Shown: one piece after another, positions 14,690 to 26,900 of the stretch
Position numbering within the stretch: position 1 is the stretch's first letter
Layout of the letters: the number at the start of each line of letters is the position of its first letter
DNA from: Epiperipatus broadwayi
Taxonomy: Eukaryota; Onychophora; Udeonychophora; Euonychophora; Peripatidae
DNA length: 64,000 nt
Direction: 5' to 3'
Assembly: GCA_028023455.1 (NCBI GenBank)
Contig: JAQFVV010006200.1
Location: forward strand, 3,353,738-3,417,737
Position numbers and translations under genes: made by a program
The notes under the pieces: generated by a model
What the model was told of the DNA's origin: nothing
What the model saw: the letters and a program-made list of their open reading frames with translations, nothing else
The model's database searches: none

Positions 14690-14855
14690 TATCAATATCA
14701 TCAAAAGGTTTGGTACAATATTAACCTGTGGGTAATTACTAACAGGTTAATGTATTAGGAAAGTTTAAATAAAGTTTTTTTTTTTTTTTTAAAGACATTC
14801 GATATTTAATATTAGATTATGAAAATAGTGGAACATATAATTGATTCCCATTCTA
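14690..14855 (+). repeat. PLE-tail repeat fragment
   Basis: Carries the tail part of the repeat family in plus orientation: ATTAACCTGTGGGTAATTACTAACAGG, then AAATAAAG, a T run, AAGACATTCGATATTTAATATT and GATTATGAAAATAGTGG. The tRNA-like head is missing. Confidence 0.6.
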
Positions 14856-15159
14856 GAATTCTCTTTAAGCTTTATCTATTTCATATCTAAATTAAACCTA
14901 AGTTAAATCTACATACATATTTCTAAATCTTATACATATTTCTATCTTTTATTAACTTCAAATTTTTCCATCTTCTTTTTCTCATTTTATTTTTGCAATC
15001 TTTGTATTAATTCAAGGCTTTTTTCCATACATATTTTTTTTTATAACCTATTGATTTTATGGCAACAACTTTTAACTTTCCTTGAATAAACTTAATCTTT
15101 TATCTGAATTTATCTACTTTAATTTCTAACTTCATGGTATTTTTAAGCCATCTACTACA
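14856..15159. other. AT-rich DNA, nothing recognised
   Basis: Pyrimidine-rich plus strand, possibly old LINE, but no motif is visible. Confidence 0.3.
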
Positions 15160-15620
15160 AGTTTGAATAGTCAATGGACATTAGATGATATGGTGTTATA
15201 ATAAAGTAAAAAATTGTTCTGGAGATGGGGATTTTATAGCACTGTGTCATTGGTGTCCATTGATTACTCAAGCTAACCACAGGTGGCTCTAATGTAGGAA
15301 CTCTTGGAAATATGTGAGTTGGCATGTGAGAAAATCATGTAAAATTGTTGTTGGCATTAACCTTGCTAGTTAAAGCATAGGGAAGTCCTACAACTATCAT
15401 AAAACTGAGATCTCTAAAGCTACAAAAACTGACATAGTATCAGATCTATATAATTAGGCAATCATATTAGTTTGGGTTTAAAATCTTAGAATAATAAAAT
15501 TAAAGTAAAATGGCTGCTTGATACCCACTTTGAATTCTAATCTTCATTGAAAAAGTCAAAAGCCAAAAACTATTTTGGTGCTGGAGATTTTATAACACTA
15601 GAAGATTTGTTTTAAAGCTT
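15160..15620. repeat. Diverged F1-like repeat remnants
   Basis: GGGGATTTTATAGCAC and GTCCATTGATTACTCAAGCTA (15225-15280) match the inner F1 segment (GGGATTTTATGCA and CATCCATTGATTACTC..GCTTGC). A second GGAGATTTTATAACACTAG lies at 15583-15601. No hammerhead core is left. Confidence 0.4.
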
Positions 15621-16685
15621 ATGGTAAACGATTATAGAATAGGATGAAGAGAACCGCTCTTGGAAGCATATAAGAAAGTCATATGATACTAAGGTTAGTA
15701 TTATTATTTTTAAGGGGGAAAAAAACCCAATTTAAAAATTTTCTTGTTTTTTCTTTTAAAAGATAATTTCAGTTCTGTTATTTATTAAACTATGATCTAA
15801 ACCTGTACTATCAAATATAAAATGCCTATAATACGAATTTTAAATCTAATTTAAATCAAAATATATTATCTTCCCATGTGTAAAACCTCCTTTTGTGATT
15901 TTTAATCTTTGAGTTCATTAGTACCATAGTATTTTCTTTATAAAAACTTATCAGTCATTCCCATCTATCACTTTTATTTCCTAACCACAATCTTGTAAAA
16001 ATTCTATTATCTCTTTCTTGTTCTGACACAGCATTGTGATTTCCAATTCTCATTAGTTATGTTTACATTTTGTTTCAATTTTCTTTTTAATTTTGTCAGG
16101 CAGATGGCATCAACACACAATTACTGATATAACCAGGTAATGATCAGATCTTTTGGAAATGATTATGATCTTATCACAGCAACCTATTATATATGAAGAG
16201 TGCTATTTATAAAACTTCTATTTTTGGATCTAAAACACTATCTACACCATTAAGTTTGCATTTATTTTTAAAGAAGACTAAAACATTCTTTCATTGTGCT
16301 CTGTTTGCAACTTTGTTGTTAAAACATCCGATTTTGGGTGCAATTGACCATAGAATTTATTATTACATCATCATGATCACTTGTCATTTATTTAAAGACA
16401 GTCACAGTTGTCAAGGTGTAATTACATTTAAAACTGTGTTTATATAGTATTAGTGATAGTTTATGTTATATGGCATTAGTACATTGGCTTGATTGTGTTG
16501 AGCAGATATAAACTACTGAATGCATTTTTATTTATTTATAATGTTTTAATATAGATAAAAATGAGTTCATATGAGTAATTTTGTATAAATCCAATTAAAT
16601 CAAATTGAAATAATAATAATGGAGACAACAGCAACAAGAATTTTTATTGAGGTTCTAAATAAGCACACATCCTTAACTGATAAAT
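15621..16685. other. AT-rich DNA, nothing recognised
   Basis: No supported gene. A 84-codon open frame at 16193-16447 has no recognisable domain, and its composition matches the surrounding DNA. Confidence 0.35.
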
Positions 16686-16830
16686 ATATAAAATATCACA
16701 CCCCTCCCCCATGTTATCTTTTGGCCGCACTGTTTGAAATTCAGATTTTATCTTTATTCACAAGGTAGCGTTACTAAAATAACATAACGTTTGGGAAAGG
16801 GGGGAGGGGTGATTTAATATTTTATATTTG
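16686..16830. mobile_element. Short foldback element with CCCCTCCCCC arms
   Basis: Left arm TATAAAATATCACACCCCTC (about 16687-16706), then CCCCATGTTAT. The right arm is its complement: ATAACATAACG, then GGGGGGAGGGGTGAT and ATTTTATA (about 16780-16829). The centre of about 65 bp includes GGCCGCACTG. MITE-like; no coding capacity. Confidence 0.65.
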
Positions 16831-18049
16831 AATTTTTAGCTAACAATATGCACTAGGTCTTCTTATATATATAACAACTTTATATTTATTAATTATGGAA
16901 TCAAACAGAATATTATTTTATACACTTGTAACATTATAATAAAAAAATAACTAATAAGGACATTCTCATCAAGTTGATATATTTTCTGAAAGCAAAGCGT
17001 CTATCATTAAACATCCTAAACTTTATTGCTCAAATTCTATATTGCCATTTAGATTCATATAATAAACAGAGTTAGTATATATAAACAATTGAAAAGAAAT
17101 GAATTGCTGATAATGAAAACATCCATTATATTCTCTATGTACTACAAAACGTGTAAACTTCAATCACAATGTATGAAACATTTATTCAGTTTCTTATTAT
17201 ATAAAAAACTGATCGATAATTCTGCAGTCGCCTCTCTGATCAGCTATTTAAAAGATTGTCAATCATCCATATAGTAATAGTGTTTTGTACTGTTATTCGA
17301 ACTTACACTTCCCAATTTTGTTTATTTATATTTATGATTACACTGATCTATTTAATTATATACCGTATATCAATAATTTATTTAATAAGCATCTATTTCT
17401 CTCATAACAGAAATAGAAAAGTACGCATTTAGAAATAATGTAATCTTACATATATTTCTGATTCATTCATAATTAACATTTGGTTGTTGTTAATATTAGC
17501 ATTATATTGATGTTTCTAGTGAATCAAACTAGATAGTAAAGTTCATTCATGACCTCTACTTCCTATAAAAAACCTGCTGGTATTCAGTCAAAATATTATT
17601 ACAATACTAATATTAATAACAAATAAATATCTATCCTTGTTTGTTTTTTAAAAAACAAGTCTGTTGTAAATTGCTAAATATAGTAAAAAATTGAAATTAA
17701 CTTTGCAGTGATGTTCATATATGTGTGTGAAATGTTTGAATGTAATCATAAAATAACTAATAAAAGTTTAAAGAATATAACTTAAAGATTATATAAATTT
17801 TGAAAATAGTTTAATAATACTAAAATGAAATCCATCTCTTTAACTTGCATTTGTGTAGACTTGTTGGCCAAGATTAAATACTTAAGGTGATGAAAATTTT
17901 CAGGCCATTAATTTAAATACCATATGGTTAAGATAATCTCTATGAATGTCATGATTTCAACAAAATTTAATATGAAGAAACAATAGAACTGTCATTGAGT
18001 TTTTTGATTCGTTAAATAATTGCAGTATTAGTTATAAAAAGTTTACGGT
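16831..18049. other. AT-rich DNA, nothing recognised
   Basis: No gene, tRNA or repeat that I can name. Confidence 0.4.
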
Positions 18050-18592
18050 AGAGGTCACTGTTATGTAATTGTATATTTAAATATACAGTATATAGAAATA
18101 AACAGAATATTAGGTGCGAGTTAATATATGATAATAGTGAGGAAAGTTGTTTATTGTTTAAGGCTTGAACGGGATCTTTAGCAACAAGAGAATATACATA
18201 CACATGGAAAAATATGGGTGATTTAGTCTGTAAATTATGTAAGGAAGGAATAAAAAATATTAGGCATCTGTTAATTGAATGTAAATGCTTGAAAACAGAA
18301 AGGGCACATATAATGAAGTTATGGAAGAATAAATATGAAAAAAGTGATTATACAGAAAGTGGATTATTGGATTTTATGTTGGATTTGGGAAAAGATAAGG
18401 GGGATTTAGATATAAAGACCATAGAGTTGACAAAGATTATGTTGTGGAAATGGGGCGGAGCAGAATATGGGAAAACTTAGACTGACGAATGTAAAATAAA
18501 GTAGCTAACAGGTTTCTCTAAGCCTAATTGCTGAGAAATTCTTGACTTCGTTTAAGGAGAAGCTACTGTACATCACATCACATAAATAATTT
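18050..18592 (+). pseudogene. LINE 3' end: cysteine motif, C-terminus and 3' tail
   Basis: The frame 18214-18480 encodes LVCKLCKEGIKNIRHLLIEC (C-x2-C...H-x4-C), then KTERAHIMKLWKNKY and a C-terminus ending in GKT. It is nearly the same protein as that encoded on the minus strand at 29999-30202. Upstream (18090-18213) an NRILGAS..VVYCLRLERDL stretch continues it in another frame. The non-coding tail (18481-18592) shares AGTAGCTAACAGGTTTCTCT and ACATCACATCAC with the tails at 29.9 and 39.9 kb. The cysteine motif lies after the RT in many APE-type LINEs and is thought to bind nucleic acid. 5'-truncated copy. Confidence 0.8.
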
Positions 18593-18599
18593 GAAAAAA

Positions 18600-19354
18600 G
18601 ATAATGGAGAAATTTGCAAATAAATTTTTTTAAAAAGTAAGTAGATATGCTTTGTGTGGAGAAGTGGCAATAGCAAATGAGGTTATTTAAAGAGAAATAG
18701 AAAGGCCTTTCTTTTAATGAGACAAATTGAAAGCAAATTAGAAATGTTAAAAATTTTGAAATATATGAATAAAATCGAAAGAACAGCAGGACAAGAAATG
18801 TTTTATAATATGCAAATAATAAATAGATATTTTATTCTTATGTATTAATATAAGAAATGGGATGTGTAGTGAATATATTACAGGTATGTAAAAAAAAGAG
18901 AAAAAAATAAGTTGATTAGAGAAAAAAAAATGCATATCAATAAAAAAATAGTTTTGAATTATACCTATATATATATGAAAAAATATCAAATCACCTCAAA
19001 CATTAAGAAATTTTCAGCTACGCCTATTGTGAAATAAAAGGTTCAGAGTTCACATCTCTTTGAACTACAGGTTGCAAAGATATTAAATATTGAAACATGG
19101 ACTAATTTAAACAGAGCATGAAATTATATAAGCAACAATCTTTAAACTGCTCCTAAACAAACATACTTACTATACTTACACAAAGACATACTAAACATTA
19201 ATCATTTTTAATCTTTGAAACAATATATGATAAAATACAAAGAGCTTATTGCTATTTAGTGCAAAGACAGGAGCTTTAGATACTAGGGAAAGAAGGCAAA
19301 AATGAAATAAAAATTTGGACATAGGACATTGCTTGTGTGAAAATGGAAGGGATA
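18600..19354 (+). pseudogene. Second LINE C-terminal fragment, split by a hAT element
   Basis: A decayed plus-strand LINE fragment: TGCAAAGACAGGAGCTTTAG and GGGAAAGAAGGCAAAAATG (19259-19310) match the LINE copy at 39.45 kb that precedes its CxxC motif. The fragment stops where the non-autonomous hAT begins (19363), and faint continuation follows the hAT at about 21167-21440. That agrees with the hAT having jumped into an existing LINE copy. Confidence 0.5.
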
Positions 19355-19362
19355 GCATATAT

Positions 19363-21158
19363 CAGTGGTCTTCAATCACTGGTCCGCGGACCGACACCAG
19401 GCCGCAGAAGTTTTCTGCCAGGCCGCGCTAGACTGGCAAGAAAGTTAGTAATAACAAAATAATAAGATTTTAAACTTTTAATTAATATAAACAGTTTTTA
19501 TTTATTTTTTCATCGCATTTTTACTCTGTTAAAAAATAAGAAACAGAACAAAAACGAAATCTAATCAATCATACATAAATTAATTTGTTTTTCTATTTAT
19601 CACAGATGTTTATGGAGAGATAGAATTAAATTTATTATTTTTTCTAAAAAAATTCAAAATTAAAAAAAAAGTTTTTTATTAAACAAACTCCAGTTGTCTT
19701 TTGATAGCCAATCACGGCCACTTGTCAGCATTGTTTATGTGTTAAAACAATAAAGTGTAATGTTACCAGGCTGCAATTTTAAAAATACAGTGACTTTTTT
19801 TGATCTCTTAAATTTTTTCTACTCTCTCTGTTAATACAATATTTCATTTTTAGTGGGGGTTTTTTGGCTTTAACTTTTATTTTTGAAATCAATTTTTTTA
19901 CCTTTTTTAAAAAATAAAAACCAAAAAATAACTTCTGTCTCTAACTTTTACAAAATATTTTTCAATACACCTCCCACCCCAAAATAAAGTAAGATCAAAA
20001 CTTTTGATTTTTTCAAGTTTCAGGTTGTTTTTTTTTTTTGTTTAAAAATATGGCCACTTTTTTTTGGCCTATAAGGCGATATATTTTTTGCCTTTATTTG
20101 TATACATCTAATATACTAAAACTTTTATTTTTAAAATCTTTAAAAATAAAAACAAACCAAAGGTAACTTTTGTCTCAGTGAAGTCAAAGTATTTCTCACC
20201 CCTACCCACCCCCAAATTAAAAGAAGATCTTATTTGGCTTTAACTTTTATTTTTGAAATCAATTTTTATCACCTTTTTTTAAAAAGAAAAACAACCTAAC
20301 TTTTACAAAGTATTTCTCAATCCACCCCCCCCCCCATCCCCAAATTAAAATAAGATCAAAACTTTTGACTTTTTCAAGTTTCGTTTTCTTTTTTTTATTA
20401 TTTAAAAATACTCCCACTTTTTTTTGGCCTATTTTTTGCCTTTATTTGTATACCACTAATATACTAAAACTTTTATTTTTAAAACCAATTTCTGTTACCT
20501 TTTTTAAAAATAAAAACAAACAATTTTTTAAAAAAACTTTTCCTATTAATTACACTTTTTGATCCTTTCAACACACCAGCACACACACAAAAAAAATTAC
20601 AATAACATCAAAACTTCAGACTTTTACACGTTTCGTTTTATTTTTTCAGATTTAAAATACGGCAAATTTTTTTTTGGATTTTTTTTTGGGCTGTACGGTG
20701 ATTTTAATTATGCGATTTCTATTTTGCCCTTACTACTATCAAAAGGCAACCTCCATATATATAAAACCATCATGTATATTTAACATTAAATACAGATATT
20801 ACATTTATCATAATCATTGCCATGTAATTACACTAGCTATGATATTTCCCAACATTCAGGTGAATAACATTTTATTCTTGAATGTTTTAACAATGAAATA
20901 ATAAACATAGAAATGCAAGCACATTAATGAGAATGATTGTTATTGTACTGTTTTCTGTGTTCAGCATATGAAGGTAAGCAAAACCATTACAATACACAAT
21001 AACTAGTGTGCTGTTTTGGCCAGTTATAACAATTATGCTTATCTAAGGCTAAGCAGGTTACACCTTTAAGAAAATTTATCTGTAAACTTCTGGCGGTCTG
21101 TGAAATCATCCTTATTTTTGCCGTCCATAGGTGTGAAAAGGTTGAAGACCACACACTG
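19363..21158 (-). mobile_element. Non-autonomous hAT element (1.8 kb)
   Basis: Both ends match the larger hAT at 49619-53203 in the opposite orientation. The left end is CAGTGGTCTTCAATC plus a GCGGACC..AGGCCGC subterminal block. The right end is AGGTGTGAAAAGG, GGTTGAAGACCAC and a terminal ACTG. About 300 bp at the right end (20850-21158), including AACATTCAGGTGAATAACAT and GGCTAAGCAGG, is homologous to the left end of the large element. No transposase remains; a tandem-repeat array fills the centre. The flanking 8-mers gcatatat (19355-19362) and gtatagat (21159-21166) agree at 6 of 8 positions, as expected for an old hAT target duplication. Confidence 0.85.
19860..20570. repeat. Internal tandem repeat of about 368 bp period
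   Basis: GGCTTTAACTTTTATTTTTG occurs at 19866 and again near 20234. A related unit (TATACTAAAACTTTTATTTT) occurs near 20112 and 20460. Each repeat also carries GGCCACTTTTTTTTGGCC-like and CACCCCCAAATTAA blocks. The array occupies the place where the transposase would be in the autonomous hAT. Confidence 0.65.
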
Positions 21159-21440
21159 GTATAGATCATTGGAAAAAAAACAATAGAAAAAATTTAATGA
21201 TTTTTTTTAGTCTTTGTAATCAAATTCAATGTAAAAATAGGATAGAATAATTAATAACAGTTTTTATTAAAGTGAGATAAGAGAAGAAAAATAAATTGTG
21301 AGTGGAAGAATGATTTGATAATAATAAAAAAACTAGATGAATTGATTATAATACATAATTCTTTTGGAGGAACGGAATGTGTAACTTCATTAATAGAATT
21401 TATATGATCATATGAGGTAAACCCAGAAACTTTTGACTTC

Positions 21441-22881
21441 ATCTAATATCGTTTTCAAGAAATCCATTTATATTTCTTAAATAACACAAAATATTCTGAT
21501 TAATTCAGAGTTTCTTAAATAAGGTCCATAAGTCTATTGCTGGAGTTAATACACAGATATAACAATGAATGTATATTAGACTTCCTGCTGGAAAATTGGT
21601 TTATTGGTTCTGGGTATTCACTTGATAATGTATTTAAAATCTCAAAATCTACTAATTATCATTACTGGTAGTCTGTTATTGAATTCTTTTTATATAAAAA
21701 TTTTCAAAATAAAGGTTTATTGATTCCAATCATTCTGTTGGAAAAGACCATTGAACTCAATCTGCAAAAACTTGTGTTTACAATCAATAACTCATAGGAT
21801 ATAAGAAAGGGATTACAATTATTATTATTTTCTCAAGTGTTCAGAATATAACCAACATATTTTTCATACTGCCTGATCATTTGTCATTTATTTAAGTACA
21901 GCCCCATAATTTCTAAGTTTTTGTTTTTTTTCATCTGGAGTTCTTGACTAAATTAATCTAGGTCTATCTCTATATCAGCATTTGTACAGTACTCATTTTA
22001 GACCCATCCTTGCAGCATTATTTATTCTTTATATTATGTGGTCAATCTACTATATCAAGATCTGTCCTCCAGCTGGATATGTATTGCATGGTTTGTTACC
22101 ATATTTCTTTTAATGTTTCTTTCAAATACACACTCTTGTTTTAAACTTCAGTTCTGCAAATCTTCATATTTGACACATCTCTAACCTAATTTATTCTGTT
22201 TCAGTATCATCCTTAGTACTCTCTTTTTGGACAAAAACAGACTATATTGAATGTAAAGGGATCATTTAAATTTAATAACTTTATATTCCATCAATAAATA
22301 TTTAAATTAAGCATTTAAATCATCGTTAACACGTTGCTGAATTTTATATATAATCAGTGTAAAACACACTTCCATGCAATGAAATTTTATTTGAACTTGT
22401 ATTAAATGTAAATAATTAAACGATTAGTCACTCAGAAGATCACATGCTGTTCAAGTGTCAGAAGTGACAGGCTGAACTTTGGTCCAAAAACTTTTAGCTT
22501 TTGAATCTGAACATTCTATCATGGTTCTAAACTACAAAGAGTTTTTGATGCAAAAGTCTGGACTGATGGATAATAGTCAAAACTCTTTAGTTGAGTTTAT
22601 TGTAGAAAGTATTAGTCATCCTCCTAATAGGTTTGATTAAAAACCTAACAATTTTTATGCATGTAAAGTAATTTTTTTGCAGTAATTGAATCAAATGACA
22701 TTAAATGGGTCAACAGAAGATGCTATTTTAAAAACATTCAATTTTTTTTTTTACATGCTGTAATAAGTGTTAATAGTGAATACACAGAAAAATTGCTCAG
22801 ATTATATAACAGCAAGGATAGAATACAGAGTTTTTAAAATTTTATTGTTTAACTAGTTCCTATGTCTTCGATGATGCTGAC
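21441..22881. other. AT-rich DNA, nothing recognised
   Basis: No gene supported. Somewhat less AT-rich near 22440-22620 but without a recognisable motif. Confidence 0.35.
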
Positions 22882-22895
22882 TAAATTCCATCATT

Positions 22896-23198
22896 AAAAC
22901 AGGCAAAGCTCACTATACATATTGCCACACACAGCAAGCTAGAATAATCAATGGATGCCAGAAGGCTTGTGCATAAAATCCCCATCTAGTGCCTACTCAT
23001 CCAATATTCCCAGACTAGTTTCTGGCTTGTGGCCTTTGTCAGTGAGGAGCCTTGGATCCGAGAGCACTGCACCTAGATCTGGCATCCATTGATTACTCTA
23101 GCTTGCTGTGTGTGGCAATATGTATAATGAGTTTTGCCTGTTTTAACAACAGTTATACACAAGCATAAGAAGTGGTGGTCATGTGATGTTTATTGGCT
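22896..23198. mobile_element. F1 hammerhead repeat with 14-bp target duplication
   Basis: A 303-bp foldback lies between identical 14-mers TAAATTCCATCATT (22882-22895 and 23199-23212). The left arm AAAACAGGCAAAGC..CAATGGATGCC and right arm GGCATCCATTG..TTTTGCCTGTTTTAAC are complementary. Between them lie GTGCATAAAATCCCCATCTA and the hammerhead segment. There is no reading frame and no poly-A. The 14-bp duplication is too long for hAT (8 bp), piggyBac (4 bp) or mariner (2 bp), and fits target-primed reverse transcription. Confidence 0.85.
23007..23048 (-). ncRNA. F1 hammerhead ribozyme motif, one core change
   Basis: Minus strand: helix I strand TCCTCA, core CTGACAA (G to A at the second-last core base), helix II AGGC/GCC around a CACAA loop, GAAA, then CTAGTC and helix I strand TGGGAA. 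Helix II has G-C where the copies at 43.5 and 61.1 kb have A-U, a compensatory change. The core substitution predicts poor or no cleavage. Confidence 0.7.
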
Positions 23199-23212
23199 TA
23201 AATTCCATCATT

Positions 23213-23836
23213 CTTTCTTCCAAAGATAAAAATAAAATGTTAATTACAATTTTTTTTTTTATTTAATATATATTTAACACACACAACATTTTATTCTTTT
23301 ATTAATTAGGCCAGAACAAATTTACTGTTAAATAAATAATTACTAATATTTTTTTTTTTTTACTAAAGATGCTTTTACCCACATTTAATCCTGTAATCAT
23401 ATATATTAGAATCTTGTAAAAAAGTTGTCAAAATTTTTCACAATAAAGTAGTGTTTGTCTTCAAGGAGAAATTAAAGTTATATTTTTCCTTCATCAAATA
23501 AGTCCATAACTATTTCATAAATTGCACCTTTTTTTCTTTAATATATATTTAATTGTGCCAAGTAAGTTTACTATTAAATAAATAATTATTATTTTTCAAA
23601 ATGCTGTATTTTTTACTATTGTAATTAAAAGAAATATGATAAGAGCTGGAATTAATCATATTGCAAAGCTAAATGAAAAAAGAAAAGAGAAATTGATTTA
23701 ATAAAAAACTCATTGAAATTGAGTGATAAATATATAAACTGCCTAAAAAATTAAAAGAAAAGTTAGTTTCTGAATTTGATCATTTTGTTAAACATTTGAT
23801 AAAGTTACTTTGTAATATATGAGAAACAGTCAAGCA
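23213..23836. other. AT-rich DNA, nothing recognised
   Basis: No gene or named repeat. Long T and A runs. Confidence 0.35.
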
Positions 23837-23839
23837 TTG

Positions 23840-23935
23840 GTGGTCGAGAGGTCAGCAACAGCTGCTTTACAAGCAGTTGTTCCGGGTTTGCGGCTTCGCG
23901 TCTCGGCTGATGCTATGACACATGAGAAAAATATA
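23840..23935 (+). repeat. tRNA-Val-like SINE head
   Basis: A-box-like TGGTCGAGAGGTCAGCA, an anticodon arm CTGC-TTTACAA-GCAG (anticodon UAC, valine-like), then GTTCCGGGTT and a displaced GGCTTCG segment. There is no acceptor-stem pairing or normal T arm, so it is a tRNA-derived SINE, not a tRNA gene. A second copy lies on the minus strand at 36045-36134. Confidence 0.7.
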
Positions 23936-26900
23936 TATATGAGAAACAATGAAATGATAAATTGCATGGTAAAGGAAAAAAGGAAAATTGTTTTGATATA
24001 CGAAAGAATTTTAATTATGTAATTAATTCCTAAAGTAAATTTGATTCCTAAGATAAATTTGATGGCAAATCTAAAAATGTTTAAAATTACGAGTTAATGA
24101 AAATAAAAAAGTTGTCAATCAAATTTTAGAAGTCGGTGACAATTTTTGTCTCTTCCTATCACTAATGTAAACAAAGAAAGAAAGAGAAAAAAAGTTTTTT
24201 TCTTTCATTCATTTAGTTATCAAATCATGATATAATTTTATGTTGTCAAGAGAATAAAGAAAATATTTTCCAAAAAACGTTGTAAAGAAACAAGTCAAAT
24301 TTTGTAGACTAGCTGGTGATGAATCCATTGTTTGGAAAACATATTAAACAACATCAAGTAGGATATAAATAAGTCTGAAACAAGAAACTAAAACAGGCCA
24401 ATTTTCTCTAGTCATGCAGACTAGTCTACTCAAGTTTATCTGAAGACGCAACTCAAGAAGCAGAATTACGGTGATTGTATACTGAGAAGAGAAATTGCTG
24501 ATTAAAACTTTCCCACTGTAACATGGATATCTTGCTGACTGTTTTATAGTATTTTTCAATACTCTAGTTATAACAGAAAGTATAATGACTTCATCTAGCA
24601 GAAGACTATCTACTATTATGGTTGGAAAGCAAAAAGCTCAAACACCCAGAAAATGCAATCCAATTCAGAAACAAATGCTGAAGTTTGCTAAAACTAGCCA
24701 TTTCCTGCTTTAATAAGGCTGCAAAGAAAGAAGTGGACACTGCCATAAGAACAATCTAAGACCTACTGTCACTCTATCCAATTTAACACCACCAGTGCAC
24801 CAGGAGGATAACTACCATCTTTGGAGGAACTAATGAAAACATTCAAAAGGTTTTTTTTTTATTATTATCTTTTACATTTGATTAAATTTTAATTTATTTG
24901 TAATATAATAACATACATGTCAGATTCTCAAGCAATTTAGTTTAAATTTTAAACAATAGAGGGCAAACAACCATAGACCGTTATAGTGAACTTTTACCAA
25001 AAAATGATATCTGCAGAAAACCATGATTTGAAAGTTTAAATATTTCACATGGTAAGATCTTATCATTATAGATATTATAAGGCCTTAAATTAAAAATATA
25101 TTTTATTATTATATTTAATATTTTGTGTACATATTAATAGTTGTGAGTGTATATACAAGTTTTATATATTCATTGTTAACATTTTTTTTTAATTAATCCA
25201 TTTAATTTGTGTTTGTGTATTGAACTCAATACAAACATTACGCTTTTAACATCCAATATGCTAGTAATATTCATAATCCTGAGAAATCATGCAGTCCATT
25301 GGGGGATATGCAAGGATGGCAGTAATATTTTGTAAATGATGATGATCAGATGCTAATGAGTTTTCCAAAAGTAAACTTTCTAGTTAGCAGGTTTGGCATC
25401 TGAGAATTTCATTTTTATATTTTACTGAAACTAAAAAAAACAAATTAAAATTTTTTTTGGGAGGATTTGTATTTATGTTATAAATCATCATTATTATCAT
25501 CATATTGGTTAATATTATTACATATTTGAATTGAATTATTCTTATTCAAATTTTATTAACCTTTTATCTTTGGTTCAAAATGTAATTACCATTATACTAC
25601 AGATGCTCTTTTCTGCCAGATTTTTAATAATAGTTTTTTCTTTTTTATAAAGGCGGCCATTGTAATTGTTTAATAACAATTTACGTCTAGGATTTTTAGC
25701 ATACTGTCATTTCTTGATATTTATTGAAACGGTATTATCTGCCTGGCATCCCATTTCACCTTAATTCAAAACCTTCCAAATTCACGTATATTATCATATA
25801 TAAACAGATATTAATGTATAATAAAGTATATTAATGTATGTGTACTTATATTTGCATGTGTTTGTATACATATAAATATTAATGTCTGTATGCGTATAGT
25901 TATAATACATATACTCAATTATAAATTAAGTTAATAAATAAAGTAAGTTGTGTAAACATTGTTATATGTGTAGTAAAGTGCCTACATATGTATACGAATA
26001 AAGCTGCAATGTAATAGATTTCATAAGCATCGGGACACTATTTGAATTATTCTATCTTTAAGTTAGTATAAAATTCAAGTACAAATTTATTAAAATTCGC
26101 ATATAAATTCCAATTCTAAGGTGACAAAATTACATATATAACAGAATGTTTACAGAGCTTAAATCTGTTTTAAAAGATTGCCTGTTTCTGGGAAATTATC
26201 CTGCCACACGCACTTGGTTTTAATTTGTGTGGGAACCAAGAACAGATTTTTAAATAAATTCTAAAATAAATTTTAAGACAAAAGAAAGGCAGTCAAGCTG
26301 CACTATTTTATGAATCACTCAGGTTTTACTTTTGTCTTTTCTAAAGTTAATAAAACTATGTTAAAACTTAAAATTAAAAACTTAAATTGTAAACAAGTTC
26401 ATGGCTTTTGCAGGGGGAGTCAAGGAGTTAGTATAAAAAAACCAAAATTAAGCACTAAAGTTCACTCTTTTAAATTATTAAAATTTTTACTATTGGGGGC
26501 TATGCTCTTTTTAATAATGGAAACAAGTGGCTAGAAGGCTTTACATTTGCTGTCTTTCTTTGGAATACTGGTCTAGGATAATGGAAAAGTTTAAGACCAA
26601 CAGCCTGCCAAGAAGACATTGTAGACAAGTCAACTCAGCAGAGAATTCCAATGCTAAACACAATGAAGGATGCTTCAGATTGAAGAAGATTGATAACATT
26701 TCTTCCCACAGAGCTCTTTAAAATAAATTTTAATTAAACTATTTTAATAATTCTTCTAAGATAGCTATAATATTGTATGTTCATAAATAATAACTTATAA
26801 TAACTATTTAATAAATAAACTGTAATATAAATTTAATGTAACTAATAAATTTTCTAATGTAAATTTAAGCTAATGATAACAATATTTGTAAGAGTTTTGC

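Noticed and set aside
23840-23935. Functional tRNA-Val gene
   Set aside because: Anticodon arm is good but acceptor stem and T arm do not form, and a second similarly altered copy exists: a SINE.
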